Origin: JAHJSY01 sp964557155
GTDB taxonomy: Bacteria; Patescibacteriota; Minisyncoccia; Minisyncoccales; GWA2-38-27
DNA length: 11,474 nt
NCBI GenBank assembly: GCA_964557155.1
Contig: CAZKZC010000013.1
Span: 1 to 11,474, forward strand
Direction of reading: 5' to 3'
Shown here: positions 1 to 6,278 of the stretch, piece by piece
How positions within the stretch are numbered: the first letter of the stretch is position 1
Layout of the letters: each line of letters opens with the position of its first letter
Made by a program: the position numbers and the translations under genes
Notes under the pieces: model-generated
The model's input: only the letters and a program-made list of their open reading frames with translations
What the model was told of the DNA's origin: nothing
The model's database searches: none

Positions 1-355
1 TATTAATATTCTTATCATATATAATAGTAGGAATTTTATCTGTTATATAACGCAAAGCACAAGAAATAGACCCTCTTTGAAAAAATATATTCACTCTAAA
101 TCTAGCTTTATCTTCAAAATTATATGAAAAATCAATTTCCTTATTAGCTAGAAACCTTTCTTGTTGGACATCAGTCATTAGCTCGAAAGCAAGACTTTTA
201 GAGTCCTCTTGAGTAAGTTCCCTTCTTCTGACTAAGCTAATTAGTCGTCCTCCTATACGTAAAATAGGTGGATGCCCAACTGAAATATGAAAATCAGAGG
301 CCTTTTGTTGTAAAACCGTTTCTAATAACTCTTTTAATAAATCTTTATAATTCAT
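1..355 (-). CDS. pilT: PilT, type IV pilus retraction ATPase (N-terminal part, cut by window edge)
   Basis: The first 118 codons of a gene that runs off the low-coordinate edge. PilT is the cytoplasmic hexameric ATPase that powers pilus retraction. The visible part is its N-terminal PAS-like domain. Residues 19-41 carry the typical pattern (ASDFHISVGHPPILRI, then GGRLISL), residues 73-90 read EIDFSYNFEDKARFRVN, and residues 93-102 read QRGSISCALR; all fit PilT closely. The Walker A and B motifs would lie outside the window, so nucleotide binding cannot be checked. The start ATG overlaps the TGA stop of the response regulator as ATGA, which implies translational coupling in the pilus operon. 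A PilU paralogue is possible, but the position after pilB favours PilT. Confidence 0.82.
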   Translation of the reverse strand, partial: MNYKDLLKELLETVLQQKASDFHISVGHPPILRIGGRLISLVRRRELTQEDSKSLAFELMTDVQQERFLANKEIDFSYNFEDKARFRVNIFFQRGSISCALRYITDKIPTIIYDKNIN

Positions 356-714
356 ATTATTTTCTTTATTTCTTCTATTACTTCACTTGGAGTATAGTGA
401 GCTTTGACTAAATATTTTGCAGCTCCCATCTTTATGCCTTTTTCAACTTCATCTTTCTCTCCAAGATTAGATAAAATTACTACTTTAATGTTTTTTGTTT
501 TTTCGTCAGAATGAACCTTCCTTAAAATCTCCCAGCCATTGAAATTGGGCAAAACAATATCCAAAAGCATCAAATCGGGTATTTCATCTTTTATTTTTCT
601 TAAAGCCGTATCACCGTCTTCAGCAACGCTAACAGCATATCCTGCTTCTTTTAGTTTTATTGTATAGATATCGATCAAGAATGGATCGTCTTCTACTAAT
701 AGTATTTTCTTCAT
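352..714 (-). CDS. Single-domain response regulator (CheY-like receiver)
   Basis: A 120-residue stand-alone receiver domain with no output domain. The acidic pocket is D9/D10, the phospho-acceptor is D52 in LLDIVLP, the switch Ser/Thr is S82 in VVILSN, and the conserved lysine is K104 in YLVKA. All the residues needed for phosphorylation are present, so it should take phosphate from a histidine kinase and act by protein contact. It starts 11 nt after the pilB stop and overlaps pilT by 4 nt, so it is made together with both pilus motors. I infer that it adjusts pilus extension or retraction; no kinase lies in the window. The fold is certain, the role is not. Confidence 0.93.
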   Translation of the reverse strand: MKKILLVEDDPFLIDIYTIKLKEAGYAVSVAEDGDTALRKIKDEIPDLMLLDIVLPNFNGWEILRKVHSDEKTKNIKVVILSNLGEKDEVEKGIKMGAAKYLVKAHYTPSEVIEEIKKII

Positions 715-725
715 AATTTTGTTTA

Positions 726-2456
726 TTACTTTTCTTCGGCGACACGAAGAATTTCCTCGAGAGAGGTTAAGCCCTTTAATACTTTTAGGACACCATCTTG
801 TTTCATGGTAATCATCCCTTGTCGATTAGCTTCTTTCTTAATTTCCATCTCAGACGGCTTGACTAGAATTAAATTAGCTAGCTCGTCAGTCATCTCAAGA
901 ACTTCATAAATTCCAATTCTCCCCAAATAGCCAGAACTACACCTCTTGCATCCTTTTGGTTTATAAATCTCTATCTCTTTCGGAATATCTAATTCTTTAC
1001 GACTATTTTCTGGAATCTCGCTTATGGTTTTTGTGACCATTGCTAACATCTGTGGATTTGGCTTTACTTTCTCTCTGCAATGAATGCAAAGTTTTCTTAT
1101 TAATCGCTGACCTATAATTATATTTAAAGTTGGAGGAAGTAAAAATGGCTTAATACCCATATCAACTAATCTTGGAATAGCACCTGCCGCATTAGAAGTA
1201 TGCAAAGTGGAAAGTAAAACATGACCTGTTAAAGATGCATGAACAGCCAATAATGCTGTTTCCTCATCTCTAATCTCACCAACCATTAATATATCAGGAT
1301 CTTGCCTTAGGGCAGAACGCAAACCATTAGCAAAAGTATAATCAATTTCTGGTCTTACCTGTGATTGATTAACTCCTTCTATAGAATATTCAACTGGATC
1401 TTCTAGAGTTAAGATATTAACCTCTTCTTTATTAAATACACCCAGAACAGCATAAAGAGTTGTTGATTTACCCGATCCGGTAGGACCAACAGCTAAAATC
1501 ATTCCAAATGCCTTTTTAAAAGATCTCTTAACAACCTCCAAATTTCTTCCGGTCATTCCTAATTCTTCAAAGTCAACCTTTCTTTGTTCGGGATCTAGTA
1601 TTCTGATAACAACTTTTTCACCTAAATTAGTTGGTAAAGTAGAAATTCTGAAATCAATATTACGATCAGCGATTTTAGCTGAAAAACGACCGTCTTGCGG
1701 AATTCTTGTTTCATCTATTTTTAAAGTAGCTAGGATTTTAATTCTGGCAACAATCGCTGGCAATGTCCTTAACGGCAAGAATATACTAGCATGCAATATA
1801 CCGTCTAGGCGAAACCTGACTCTTAATTTCTCTCTTCCTGGTTCAATATGAATATCCGAGGCACTCCCGTCAACAGCATGCCTTAAAATAACAGCTACTA
1901 CTTTTGAGATAGGTGCCTCCTCAACGATTCTTTCAAGCTCGCTTGGAGTTACTACTTTTCTTCTCTCACCACTATGTTCTTTTTTAAGATCCACTTCCAG
2001 CTCTTCCAAAGCCATCTTCACTTCCTTCTTTAAGCTTTTATATCTTTTAAAGATCTGCTCAAAATTTGAAATCGTAAGTAAAAAAACTTTGTAATTAAAA
2101 CCATTCTGACGAGCTAAAAATTCTAATGCCTCTCGTGCTTTTAAATCTTCTGGGTAAACCATTCCCACTTCTAGCTTGTTTTCATCCCTTACCAGAGGAA
2201 TCATTTTATAATACTTAGATGATTCTTCTGGAATTGTTTCTAACGCTTTTAAAATAATATCATCGGGGGAAACTGTTTTCAAGGGAACTTTAACGATTTC
2301 GCTTTTTAATCCAAACAAAAAATCTTCCGAGACAATTTTTTCTTCTAAAATAATTTCTTCTTCTCTTTTGCCAGAAGTTTTAATTTCGTATTCCAAAGCA
2401 GTCGCCCTGGATTTCTCCAATACCTTCTTTTTTACTAACGCATTAATTAATGACAT
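726..2456 (-). CDS. pilB: PilB/GspE-type pilus assembly ATPase
   Basis: A 576-residue cytoplasmic secretion ATPase of the GspE/PilB family that powers pilin polymerisation. The N-terminal MshEN-like part covers about residues 1-140, followed by a charged linker at 141-165. The N2 domain holds SDIHIEP near 200-206 and RFRLDGIL near 214-221. The Walker A motif GPTGSGKST is at 324-332, the Asp box LTLEDPVEY at 349-357, the Walker B region DPDILMVGEIRD at 386-397, and the His box STLHTSNA at 416-423. A zinc tetracysteine (C457, C460, C503, C506) marks it as an assembly rather than a retraction ATPase. The length is normal. It lies downstream of the pilM-N-O genes but is separated from them by a transposase remnant, so its leader is unusual; no strong Shine-Dalgarno is visible. 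Confidence 0.96.
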   Translation of the reverse strand: MSLINALVKKKVLEKSRATALEYEIKTSGKREEEIILEEKIVSEDFLFGLKSEIVKVPLKTVSPDDIILKALETIPEESSKYYKMIPLVRDENKLEVGMVYPEDLKAREALEFLARQNGFNYKVFLLTISNFEQIFKRYKSLKKEVKMALEELEVDLKKEHSGERRKVVTPSELERIVEEAPISKVVAVILRHAVDGSASDIHIEPGREKLRVRFRLDGILHASIFLPLRTLPAIVARIKILATLKIDETRIPQDGRFSAKIADRNIDFRISTLPTNLGEKVVIRILDPEQRKVDFEELGMTGRNLEVVKRSFKKAFGMILAVGPTGSGKSTTLYAVLGVFNKEEVNILTLEDPVEYSIEGVNQSQVRPEIDYTFANGLRSALRQDPDILMVGEIRDEETALLAVHASLTGHVLLSTLHTSNAAGAIPRLVDMGIKPFLLPPTLNIIIGQRLIRKLCIHCREKVKPNPQMLAMVTKTISEIPENSRKELDIPKEIEIYKPKGCKRCSSGYLGRIGIYEVLEMTDELANLILVKPSEMEIKKEANRQGMITMKQDGVLKVLKGLTSLEEILRVAEEK

Positions 2457-2490
2457 ATCAACATAAATTTATAAGGCGTGTTTTTCTCTT

Positions 2491-2513
2491 GTAGGGGCGG
2501 GGTTTCCCCGCCC
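2491..2513 (+). repeat. REP-type palindrome, copy 1 (GTAG-headed hairpin)
   Basis: GTAG followed by a perfect 8-bp stem GGGCGGGG / CCCCGCCC around a TTT loop (stem at 2495-2513). A 5' GTAG tetranucleotide at the foot of a GC-rich hairpin is the classic layout of REP elements mobilised by RAYT transposases. It is strongly GC-rich in an AT-rich context. Confidence 0.75.
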
Positions 2514-2545
2514 ATTCTATTGTGAAATGTTAATCTCTTTGGATA

Positions 2546-2568
2546 GGGCGAGGAAACCTCGCACCTAC
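2546..2568 (-). repeat. REP-type palindrome, copy 2 (inverted relative to copy 1)
   Basis: On the minus strand this reads GTAGGTGCGAGGTTTCCTCG then CCC. It is the same 23-bp unit as the copy at 2491-2513 with three substitutions, two of which (the fourth stem pair) compensate each other and keep the pairing. The two copies face each other 32 bp apart, the head-to-head arrangement of a BIME-like REP pair. Confidence 0.72.
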
Positions 2569-2638
2569 CTCTCTCTATATTATTTATTGCAATTATACCA
2601 TGTATGTGATTAGGCATTACTATGTTCAATATTGAGAT

Positions 2639-2914
2639 TTAATATGGTAAAAATGGGTTTTCTCGGCCTATTTCTCCTTCATATTCGGGAATTTTTTCAA
2701 AGGGCTTCATTTTTTCAAGAAATGGATTTTCCAAAACACTGAAATCAACCTTAATTTCTTTTATTGAAGTAACCGGAGCCATTTCAATAATAACATCTTC
2801 TTTTTCTCTAAAAAACCCAAAATATAGCACGCCAGCGATGGTTAACATTACTAACCCAACAATACCTAATAAGTACTTTTGTTTTTGTTTTTGTTTTTTA
2901 AATTCATTAGCCAT
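2639..2914 (-). CDS. Small membrane protein in the PilP position of the pilus operon
   Basis: A 91-residue protein with a basic N-terminus (a Lys/Gln run at 6-13), one transmembrane helix at about 14-35, and a short outer segment. The outer part repeats the motif ENPFL (62-66 and 85-89) and ends GRENPFLPY. True PilP proteins are about twice as long, are usually lipoproteins, and carry a beta-domain; neither feature is visible. Its place right after pilO and before pilB suggests that it replaces PilP as a partner of PilN/PilO, and the Asn-Pro-Phe repeats could be contact points. The Lys/Gln run is encoded by a short GTTTTT repeat. The function is inferred only from position and topology. Confidence 0.72.
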   Translation of the reverse strand: MANEFKKQKQKQKYLLGIVGLVMLTIAGVLYFGFFREKEDVIIEMAPVTSIKEIKVDFSVLENPFLEKMKPFEKIPEYEGEIGRENPFLPY

Positions 2915-2918
2915 AATA

Positions 2919-3485
2919 TTATTCTTCTATAGTATTTATAAGCATATTATATGATTGAGTTTTTAAATTTATACTATAATTCAATAAATCATCTGCAGAA
3001 GAAAGACTAAAAGATTCTACTCCAATTACTCTAGCATTTAAATAAATATCTAATAAAAGACTTTTAAAAGAATCGTAGGAACCAACGGCCGTAGCCGAAA
3101 ATAGCATATTATTTATATTCCCAGATGACTCCTCTGAAGCACTTTTAATAAAAAGTTGTGAGACATCAAGACCTTCCAAAATTAATCCATTTTGAGACAT
3201 CACTTTTTGAAAATAATTAGAAAGGGCTGCTATTGACGGTTCAAATGGAAGTGCCGATTCAACAATAGAAATTTGATTAGCATACTCTGATAATCTTTCG
3301 GCTACTATTTCTAATTTGGGAAGATATTTTTCTTTGGCTGTAATATCCACATCCTTAATATCAAGTTCTTTTTTCTTAACCGCGTAATCTTGGTATTTTG
3401 GAAAAATAAAGAAATAGCTCGCTAAGACCAATAAAATAATAATTACTGCTAAACCGATTGGAATATATTTTTTAAGATTAAACAT
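2919..3485 (-). CDS. pilO: PilO-like inner-membrane alignment protein
   Basis: A 188-residue bitopic protein: a short basic cytoplasmic N-terminus, a transmembrane helix at about 8-28, a coiled coil at about 31-80 (YQDYAVKKKELDIKDV onward), then an alpha/beta domain. The later segment with FSATAVGSYDSFKSLLLDIY (about 128-147) matches the conserved core of PilO, where the repeat of a ferredoxin-like fold is found. PilO pairs with PilN across the periplasmic side of the membrane and holds the pilus machine in place. It lies 9 nt after pilN and 4 nt before the PilP-like gene. Sequence conservation in this family is low, so position and topology carry much of the weight. Confidence 0.83.
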   Translation of the reverse strand: MFNLKKYIPIGLAVIIILLVLASYFFIFPKYQDYAVKKKELDIKDVDITAKEKYLPKLEIVAERLSEYANQISIVESALPFEPSIAALSNYFQKVMSQNGLILEGLDVSQLFIKSASEESSGNINNMLFSATAVGSYDSFKSLLLDIYLNARVIGVESFSLSSADDLLNYSINLKTQSYNMLINTIEE

Positions 3486-3494
3486 GTTGTTGTA

Positions 3495-4031
3495 TTATAT
3501 TTTTGGATCAAAAATTACTGGTTGAAAAATAAATTGGATACCGAAATCAACACCACTTTCTTCAGAAATAGTAACCGAAGATAAATTTATGCTTTGGAAC
3601 ATTGTCTCCTTTTTAAAAACGGCTATTTGCTGTTCAAGAGTTTCAAAACTTTCCGTATTACCCGATAAAGAAACCTGCATCTCCGCAGAGCTAAAATCTA
3701 ATTGGGAAAACCAAACAGTTGGTAAAGTATTTCTTTCTATTATTTTGAAAACACCAAAAGGGCTTTTGTGCTCATTAATCAATGTTCCAAAGTCAGTTAT
3801 TTTGTTTTTAATGGGAATTATTTCTGCTTCTTTTTGGAAAATAGCTTGTGTTAAAGACATCGCCGATTCTTCTTTCTCTTTAATTTCTTCACTTATTTTT
3901 TTCAAAGTGAGAGTAAAATAAAGGTAACTTCCACCGACAATAATACCCAAGATAACACATATCACTACGCCCATTGTGATTATAAGGGGAATTTTCTTTA
4001 TTGTTGGTGTTGTTGTTATTTCTATAGCCAT
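3495..4031 (-). CDS. pilN: PilN-like inner-membrane alignment protein
   Basis: A 178-residue bitopic protein. Residues 1-14 form the cytoplasmic tail that in PilN docks into PilM. A transmembrane helix follows at about 15-40, then a coiled coil at about 41-85, then a small alpha/beta domain in which WFSQLDFSSAEMQVSLSGNT (about 107-126) and the following ESFETLEQQIAVF helix resemble PilN. The canonical INLLP motif of the PilN tail is not present; here the tail reads MAIEITTTPTIKKIP. It lies 6 nt after the pilM stop and 9 nt before pilO, so the genes are coupled. Confidence 0.82.
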   Translation of the reverse strand: MAIEITTTPTIKKIPLIITMGVVICVILGIIVGGSYLYFTLTLKKISEEIKEKEESAMSLTQAIFQKEAEIIPIKNKITDFGTLINEHKSPFGVFKIIERNTLPTVWFSQLDFSSAEMQVSLSGNTESFETLEQQIAVFKKETMFQSINLSSVTISEESGVDFGIQFIFQPVIFDPKI

Positions 4032-4037
4032 AAATTT

Positions 4038-5126
4038 TTATTCTAGACCCTTTAGGGCTAGACCTATTGCCACCCCATAATAAGGTCCTATATTTTTTAA
4101 AGTATTTGTAAGAGTTGCTGATGCTTGAATACCTAAAAATGGATCAGCGATAACAACCGGCTTTTTAATCTCAACAGCTAAAAACTCTTTAAGGCCAGGC
4201 ATCATAGAAAGTCCACCAGCTATTACAACCTTTTCAACTTCTTTACCTTCCTGAACATAAAAATTACGAAAAGCTTTTTTAGTTTCTTCTAAAATAGATC
4301 CTATTAATGGAAGTAAAAGCTCTCTCGTACCTTTGGAGTTTTTTAATTCATCCTTTGGAAGAAGCCCCTCTCTTCTTTTTACTTTTTCTGCCTCGGCATA
4401 ATCTATATTTAGAGATCTAGATATGATTTCTGTTAATTCTTTGCCAGCGATACTGAAGCTATGACTTATTTTCACAATATTATTTTCTAAAACACTACAA
4501 GTTGTACTGGTTGCTCCCATATCTATTAGGCCAATTACTTTTTTGTTTTCTCCCATTCTCGTCACGGATCTAGCCAAAGAAAAAACTTCTGGCTCTAGAA
4601 ACTTAAGATTCAACATAGCAAGATCAGCTACTCCTCGGTAATGATTAATAACATCGTTAGGAATAGCAACAACTAAAATCTTCAATTCCGTTTTAGATGG
4701 CTCTCCTTCAATAACCGACCAGTCCAAAACAACATCTTCTAGGGAAAGAGGAATATATGGTCTAGCCTGATATTTGACTGCTTGCGGAATTTCATCTTCA
4801 TCCATAATCGGCAAGGTAATACTTGTAAAAAAGCTTCCGAAGTCAGGAATAGAAAAGCAAACATCTTTTGTCTCAATCTCTGCTTCTTTAACAATTTTTA
4901 ATATATTTTCAGCGATTTCTTTTTTAGACAAATCAACACTATTCTTTTTGAAAGACCTAAACGACTTACTGTTAAAGTGTTCTAATCCTATATCTCCATA
5001 ATTATCTAAATTATACAGCTCTCCTTTTCTACTAATCTCAACTAGCCTCACAGATGAAGATCCGATGTCTACGCCTAAAAACTTCTTAGGCCTAATCCCA
5101 AATAATTTACTAAATTTTCCTAGCAT
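4038..5126 (-). CDS. pilM: PilM, actin-like ATPase of the type IV pilus
   Basis: A 362-residue cytoplasmic actin-fold ATPase that recruits PilN/PilO to the pilus base. The phosphate-1 loop is GVDIGSSSVRLVE at 18-30, phosphate-2 is GLIDMGATST at 199-208, and the adenosine motif is VVIAGGLSMMPG at 300-311. The SHS2-like insert with ARPYIPLSLEDVVLDW (121-136) is typical of PilM. The length is normal. It is the first gene of the pilus operon, 60 bp after the toxin gene. There is no clear Shine-Dalgarno; a possible promoter lies so close to the ATG that the transcript could be nearly leaderless. Confidence 0.94.
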   Translation of the reverse strand: MLGKFSKLFGIRPKKFLGVDIGSSSVRLVEISRKGELYNLDNYGDIGLEHFNSKSFRSFKKNSVDLSKKEIAENILKIVKEAEIETKDVCFSIPDFGSFFTSITLPIMDEDEIPQAVKYQARPYIPLSLEDVVLDWSVIEGEPSKTELKILVVAIPNDVINHYRGVADLAMLNLKFLEPEVFSLARSVTRMGENKKVIGLIDMGATSTTCSVLENNIVKISHSFSIAGKELTEIISRSLNIDYAEAEKVKRREGLLPKDELKNSKGTRELLLPLIGSILEETKKAFRNFYVQEGKEVEKVVIAGGLSMMPGLKEFLAVEIKKPVVIADPFLGIQASATLTNTLKNIGPYYGVAIGLALKGLE

Positions 5127-5132
5127 TAATTA

Positions 5133-5179
5133 ATTTTACCATATAATAAAAAAAGCAACAAAAAGCAACATGTGGATAA
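5133..5179 (-). promoter_or_regulatory. Possible promoter region of the pilM operon
   Basis: On the minus strand TTGTTG (5161-5156), a 17-bp spacer and TAAAAT (5138-5133) make a weak sigma-70-like promoter. Transcription would then begin at or next to the pilM ATG at 5126, giving a leaderless message. An alternative pair (TTGCTT and TATATG) lies slightly upstream. The region also contains a 10-bp tandem repeat, AAAAGCAACA twice at 5151-5170, directly followed by a DnaA-box-like sequence. No terminator hairpin separates the toxin gene from pilM, so read-through from upstream is also possible. Confidence 0.35.
5171..5179 (-). promoter_or_regulatory. DnaA-box-like sequence TTATCCACA
   Basis: An exact match to the DnaA consensus TTATNCACA, placed between the toxin gene and pilM and touching a 10-bp tandem repeat. 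One of three exact copies in the window. Binding is untested. Confidence 0.3.
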
Positions 5180-5186
5180 CAAAGTT

Positions 5187-5426
5187 TTAGAATTTGTAAG
5201 TATTTTCTGAACGTCTTTCAATTGTTAGGATAAAAATATCTTTTTTATCTAAGCGGTAAATTATCCGCAAAGATCCTTTACGAACACGAAATATATTATC
5301 TCTTCCCTTCAGTTTCTTTACATCAAGACCAGAAAAATTTCGGTTTTGGATTTTCTCTAAAATCAACTTGACCGTATTTTTTTCACGAGAAGTTAATTTA
5401 CTTAGTGCTTTTTGTATTTTGTCCAT
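5187..5426 (-). CDS. RelE/ParE-superfamily toxin of a type II toxin-antitoxin pair
   Basis: A 79-residue basic protein of the RelE fold. The pattern LKGRDNIFRVRKGSLRIIYR (39-58) followed by DIFILTIERRSENTYKF at the C-terminus is typical of RelE/YoeB-like toxins; R49, R54, R71/R72 and Y77 are candidates for the basic and tyrosine residues that bind and cut mRNA on the ribosome. The start codon overlaps the antitoxin stop by one base (TAATG), the usual coupling in such pairs. It is a complete gene of normal length. The cut specificity cannot be read from sequence; a ParE-like gyrase poison is less likely given the end of the protein. Confidence 0.86.
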   Translation of the reverse strand: MDKIQKALSKLTSREKNTVKLILEKIQNRNFSGLDVKKLKGRDNIFRVRKGSLRIIYRLDKKDIFILTIERRSENTYKF

Positions 5427-5644
5427 TAAAGTCGAGATAATATTTCTTTAATATTAACTCCACCAGTTTTTACTTTAGTGAAATCAATTACTGGTTCCCA
5501 AGCATCCATTTCATCAGCAGGAGATATTTTAAAAACAGGTTTTGATTTTCTAAGAACTAAAAAGGACTTCCCCTTATTAATCCGGTTAATATAAATATCT
5601 ATGTTTTCTCTTAGCTCTTTTAACCCAACAACATTATTAGGCAT
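5426..5644 (-). CDS. PHD/YefM-type antitoxin
   Basis: A 72-residue protein. The N-terminal part (VVGLKELRENIDIYINRINK at 5-24, then SFLVLRKSKPVFKISP at 27-42) is the PHD/YefM DNA-binding fold, and the acidic/hydrophobic tail (DEMDAWEPVIDF) is the segment expected to wrap the toxin. It lies first in the pair and overlaps the toxin start by one base. Antitoxins of this kind repress their own promoter, and tandem operator-like repeats lie 23 bp upstream of this ATG. There is no strong Shine-Dalgarno. Confidence 0.85.
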   Translation of the reverse strand: MPNNVVGLKELRENIDIYINRINKGKSFLVLRKSKPVFKISPADEMDAWEPVIDFTKVKTGGVNIKEILSRL

Positions 5645-5666
5645 ATTATTTTAAAATTAAAGTATG

Positions 5667-5699
5667 TTTATCTTAAGTTTATCTTAAGTTTAACTTAAT
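5667..5699 (-). promoter_or_regulatory. Tandem operator-like repeats of the toxin-antitoxin promoter
   Basis: Three consecutive 11-bp units: TTTATCTTAAG, TTTATCTTAAG and TTTAACTTAAT (written on the plus strand). The last two also form a perfect 15-bp palindrome, TTAAGTTTAACTTAA, at 5684-5698. The period is one helical turn, so repressor dimers would line up on one face. The array overlaps the -10 box and runs past the start site, the right place for autorepression by antitoxin. Confidence 0.6.
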
Positions 5700-5715
5700 C
5701 AAAGCACTCTGTCAA
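5687..5715 (-). promoter_or_regulatory. Promoter of the toxin-antitoxin pair
   Basis: A perfect -35 box TTGACA (5715-5710), a 17-bp spacer and TAAACT (5692-5687) as -10. The expected start is near 5680, about 36 nt before the antitoxin ATG. The -35 box overlaps the last codon and stop of the CYTH remnant. Confidence 0.6.
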
Positions 5716-5873
5716 CCTTTAATTATCTTATGTTCTTCATCCAAATCTTCGGCTCTACCAAAAATTCTATCAACTTGCTTCTCTGTTTTTATGTGCTTAG
5801 CACCCAATCCCAAAATCTTTTCTCTAACAGTATCTATATTATTTATTTTAGCTCTAATTTCAATTTCAATCAT
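5712..5873 (-). pseudogene. Truncated CYTH-domain (CyaB/ThTPase-like) gene, N-terminal 53 codons
   Basis: The 53-residue product begins MIEIEIRAKINNIDTVREKI and continues through LGAKHIKTEKQVDRIFGR to DLDEEHKIIKG. This matches the start of the CYTH fold of class IV adenylate cyclase/triphosphatase proteins: the ExEx(R/K) strand (E3, E5) that binds metal and triphosphate, then the (I/V)DRIFGR strand. Full CYTH proteins have about 170-190 residues, so two thirds of the tunnel fold is missing. The frame ends in TGA and the following codons (QSALIKLNLR) show no CYTH similarity, so this is a loss of sequence and not a single nonsense change. The break falls exactly where the toxin-antitoxin promoter begins. 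It is likely non-functional. Confidence 0.72.
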
Positions 5874-5890
5874 ATTTTTATTTATTTACT

Positions 5891-6274
5891 TTATAAATTC
5901 TCGTCAAGAAATTTCTTCAATGCTTTGATGTCTTTTATGTCTTTATTGTAATGAAAAGTATTGATACCTACCGATTGGGCACTTTCTACTGCCTCTCCGT
6001 TGTGTTCAAAATATATAACATCATCCGCACTTAAATTAAATTGTTTAAGAAGTATCCTATAATATTTTGGATCTGTTTTCTCGGGATTATGCTTTAGAGT
6101 AAAAACCTTATACGGCATTTTACCCAAACCAAACCTCTCATATTCCTCGTCATTCGCCCCAGTAAGAATAATCTTTTTATTTGGATATTGCTCAAGCATC
6201 TCATACATCTCATTAAAGATTCCCTCATCTTTAATTACAAAAGCATGAATTGCATCTACTAAAATTGTTTTCAT
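5891..6274 (-). CDS. HAD-like protein with degenerate catalytic motifs
   Basis: A 127-residue protein with a compact HAD-type Rossmann core and no cap. Motif I reads ILVDAIHAFVI (D7 present, but the second Asp at position +2 is I9). Motif II is ILTGAN with T38. Motif III is the lysine in NPEKTDPKYY (66 or 70). Motif IV reads VIYFEHNGEAVESAQSVGI (87-105), where the usual DD pair is replaced by E90-H91. A normal phosphatase needs both motif I aspartates and an acidic motif IV, so I infer weak or no phosphohydrolase activity, or a binding role. It starts 4 nt after the upstream gene and ends 17 nt before the CYTH remnant, so it lies in one transcription unit. Confidence 0.8.
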   Translation of the reverse strand: MKTILVDAIHAFVIKDEGIFNEMYEMLEQYPNKKIILTGANDEEYERFGLGKMPYKVFTLKHNPEKTDPKYYRILLKQFNLSADDVIYFEHNGEAVESAQSVGINTFHYNKDIKDIKALKKFLDENL

Positions 6275-6278
6275 AATT

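Larger units (their letters stand above)
2447..2629 (-). pseudogene. Remnant of a REP-associated tyrosine (Y1/HUH) transposase
   Basis: A short open frame beginning NIVMPNHIHGIIAINN. The MPNHIHG motif is the HUH metal-binding motif of Y1 transposases of the IS200/REP-associated (RAYT) type. The upstream N-terminal strand and the catalytic tyrosine helix are absent, so this is an inactive fragment. Its frame starts just after the stop codon of the PilP-like gene, in the same frame, and its last codons run 10 nt into pilB. Two REP-type hairpins lie inside it. The motif is clear, but the fragment is short and the remaining residues after about residue 17 are mostly encoded by the REP sequence. 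Confidence 0.7.

Noticed and set aside
352..354. UGA read as glycine (code 25)
   Set aside because: Read-through of UGA at the response regulator and the CYTH remnant gives no sensible extension, while overlaps and spacing fit UGA as stop.
2876..2900. GTTTTT repeat considered as a contingency locus in the PilP-like gene
   Set aside because: Only about three copies and a 6-bp unit, so it cannot switch the frame; it simply encodes the Lys/Gln run.
3589..3921. Plus-strand open frame of 110 codons
   Set aside because: Lies fully inside pilN on the opposite strand; cysteine- and serine-rich text typical of a shadow frame.
4774..5001. Plus-strand open frame inside pilM
   Set aside because: Antisense shadow of a strongly conserved gene.
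5171..5179. Replication origin at the DnaA-box-like site near pilM
   Set aside because: A single box with no cluster, no dnaA/dnaN nearby and no clear unwinding region.
5667..5699. Short tandem repeats considered as a CRISPR fragment
   Set aside because: The 11-bp units are contiguous without spacers and sit on a promoter; no cas genes are present.
5730..5951. Plus-strand open frame rich in Phe, Asn and Ser
   Set aside because: Antisense to the CYTH remnant and the HAD-like gene; low-complexity translation of AT-rich DNA.
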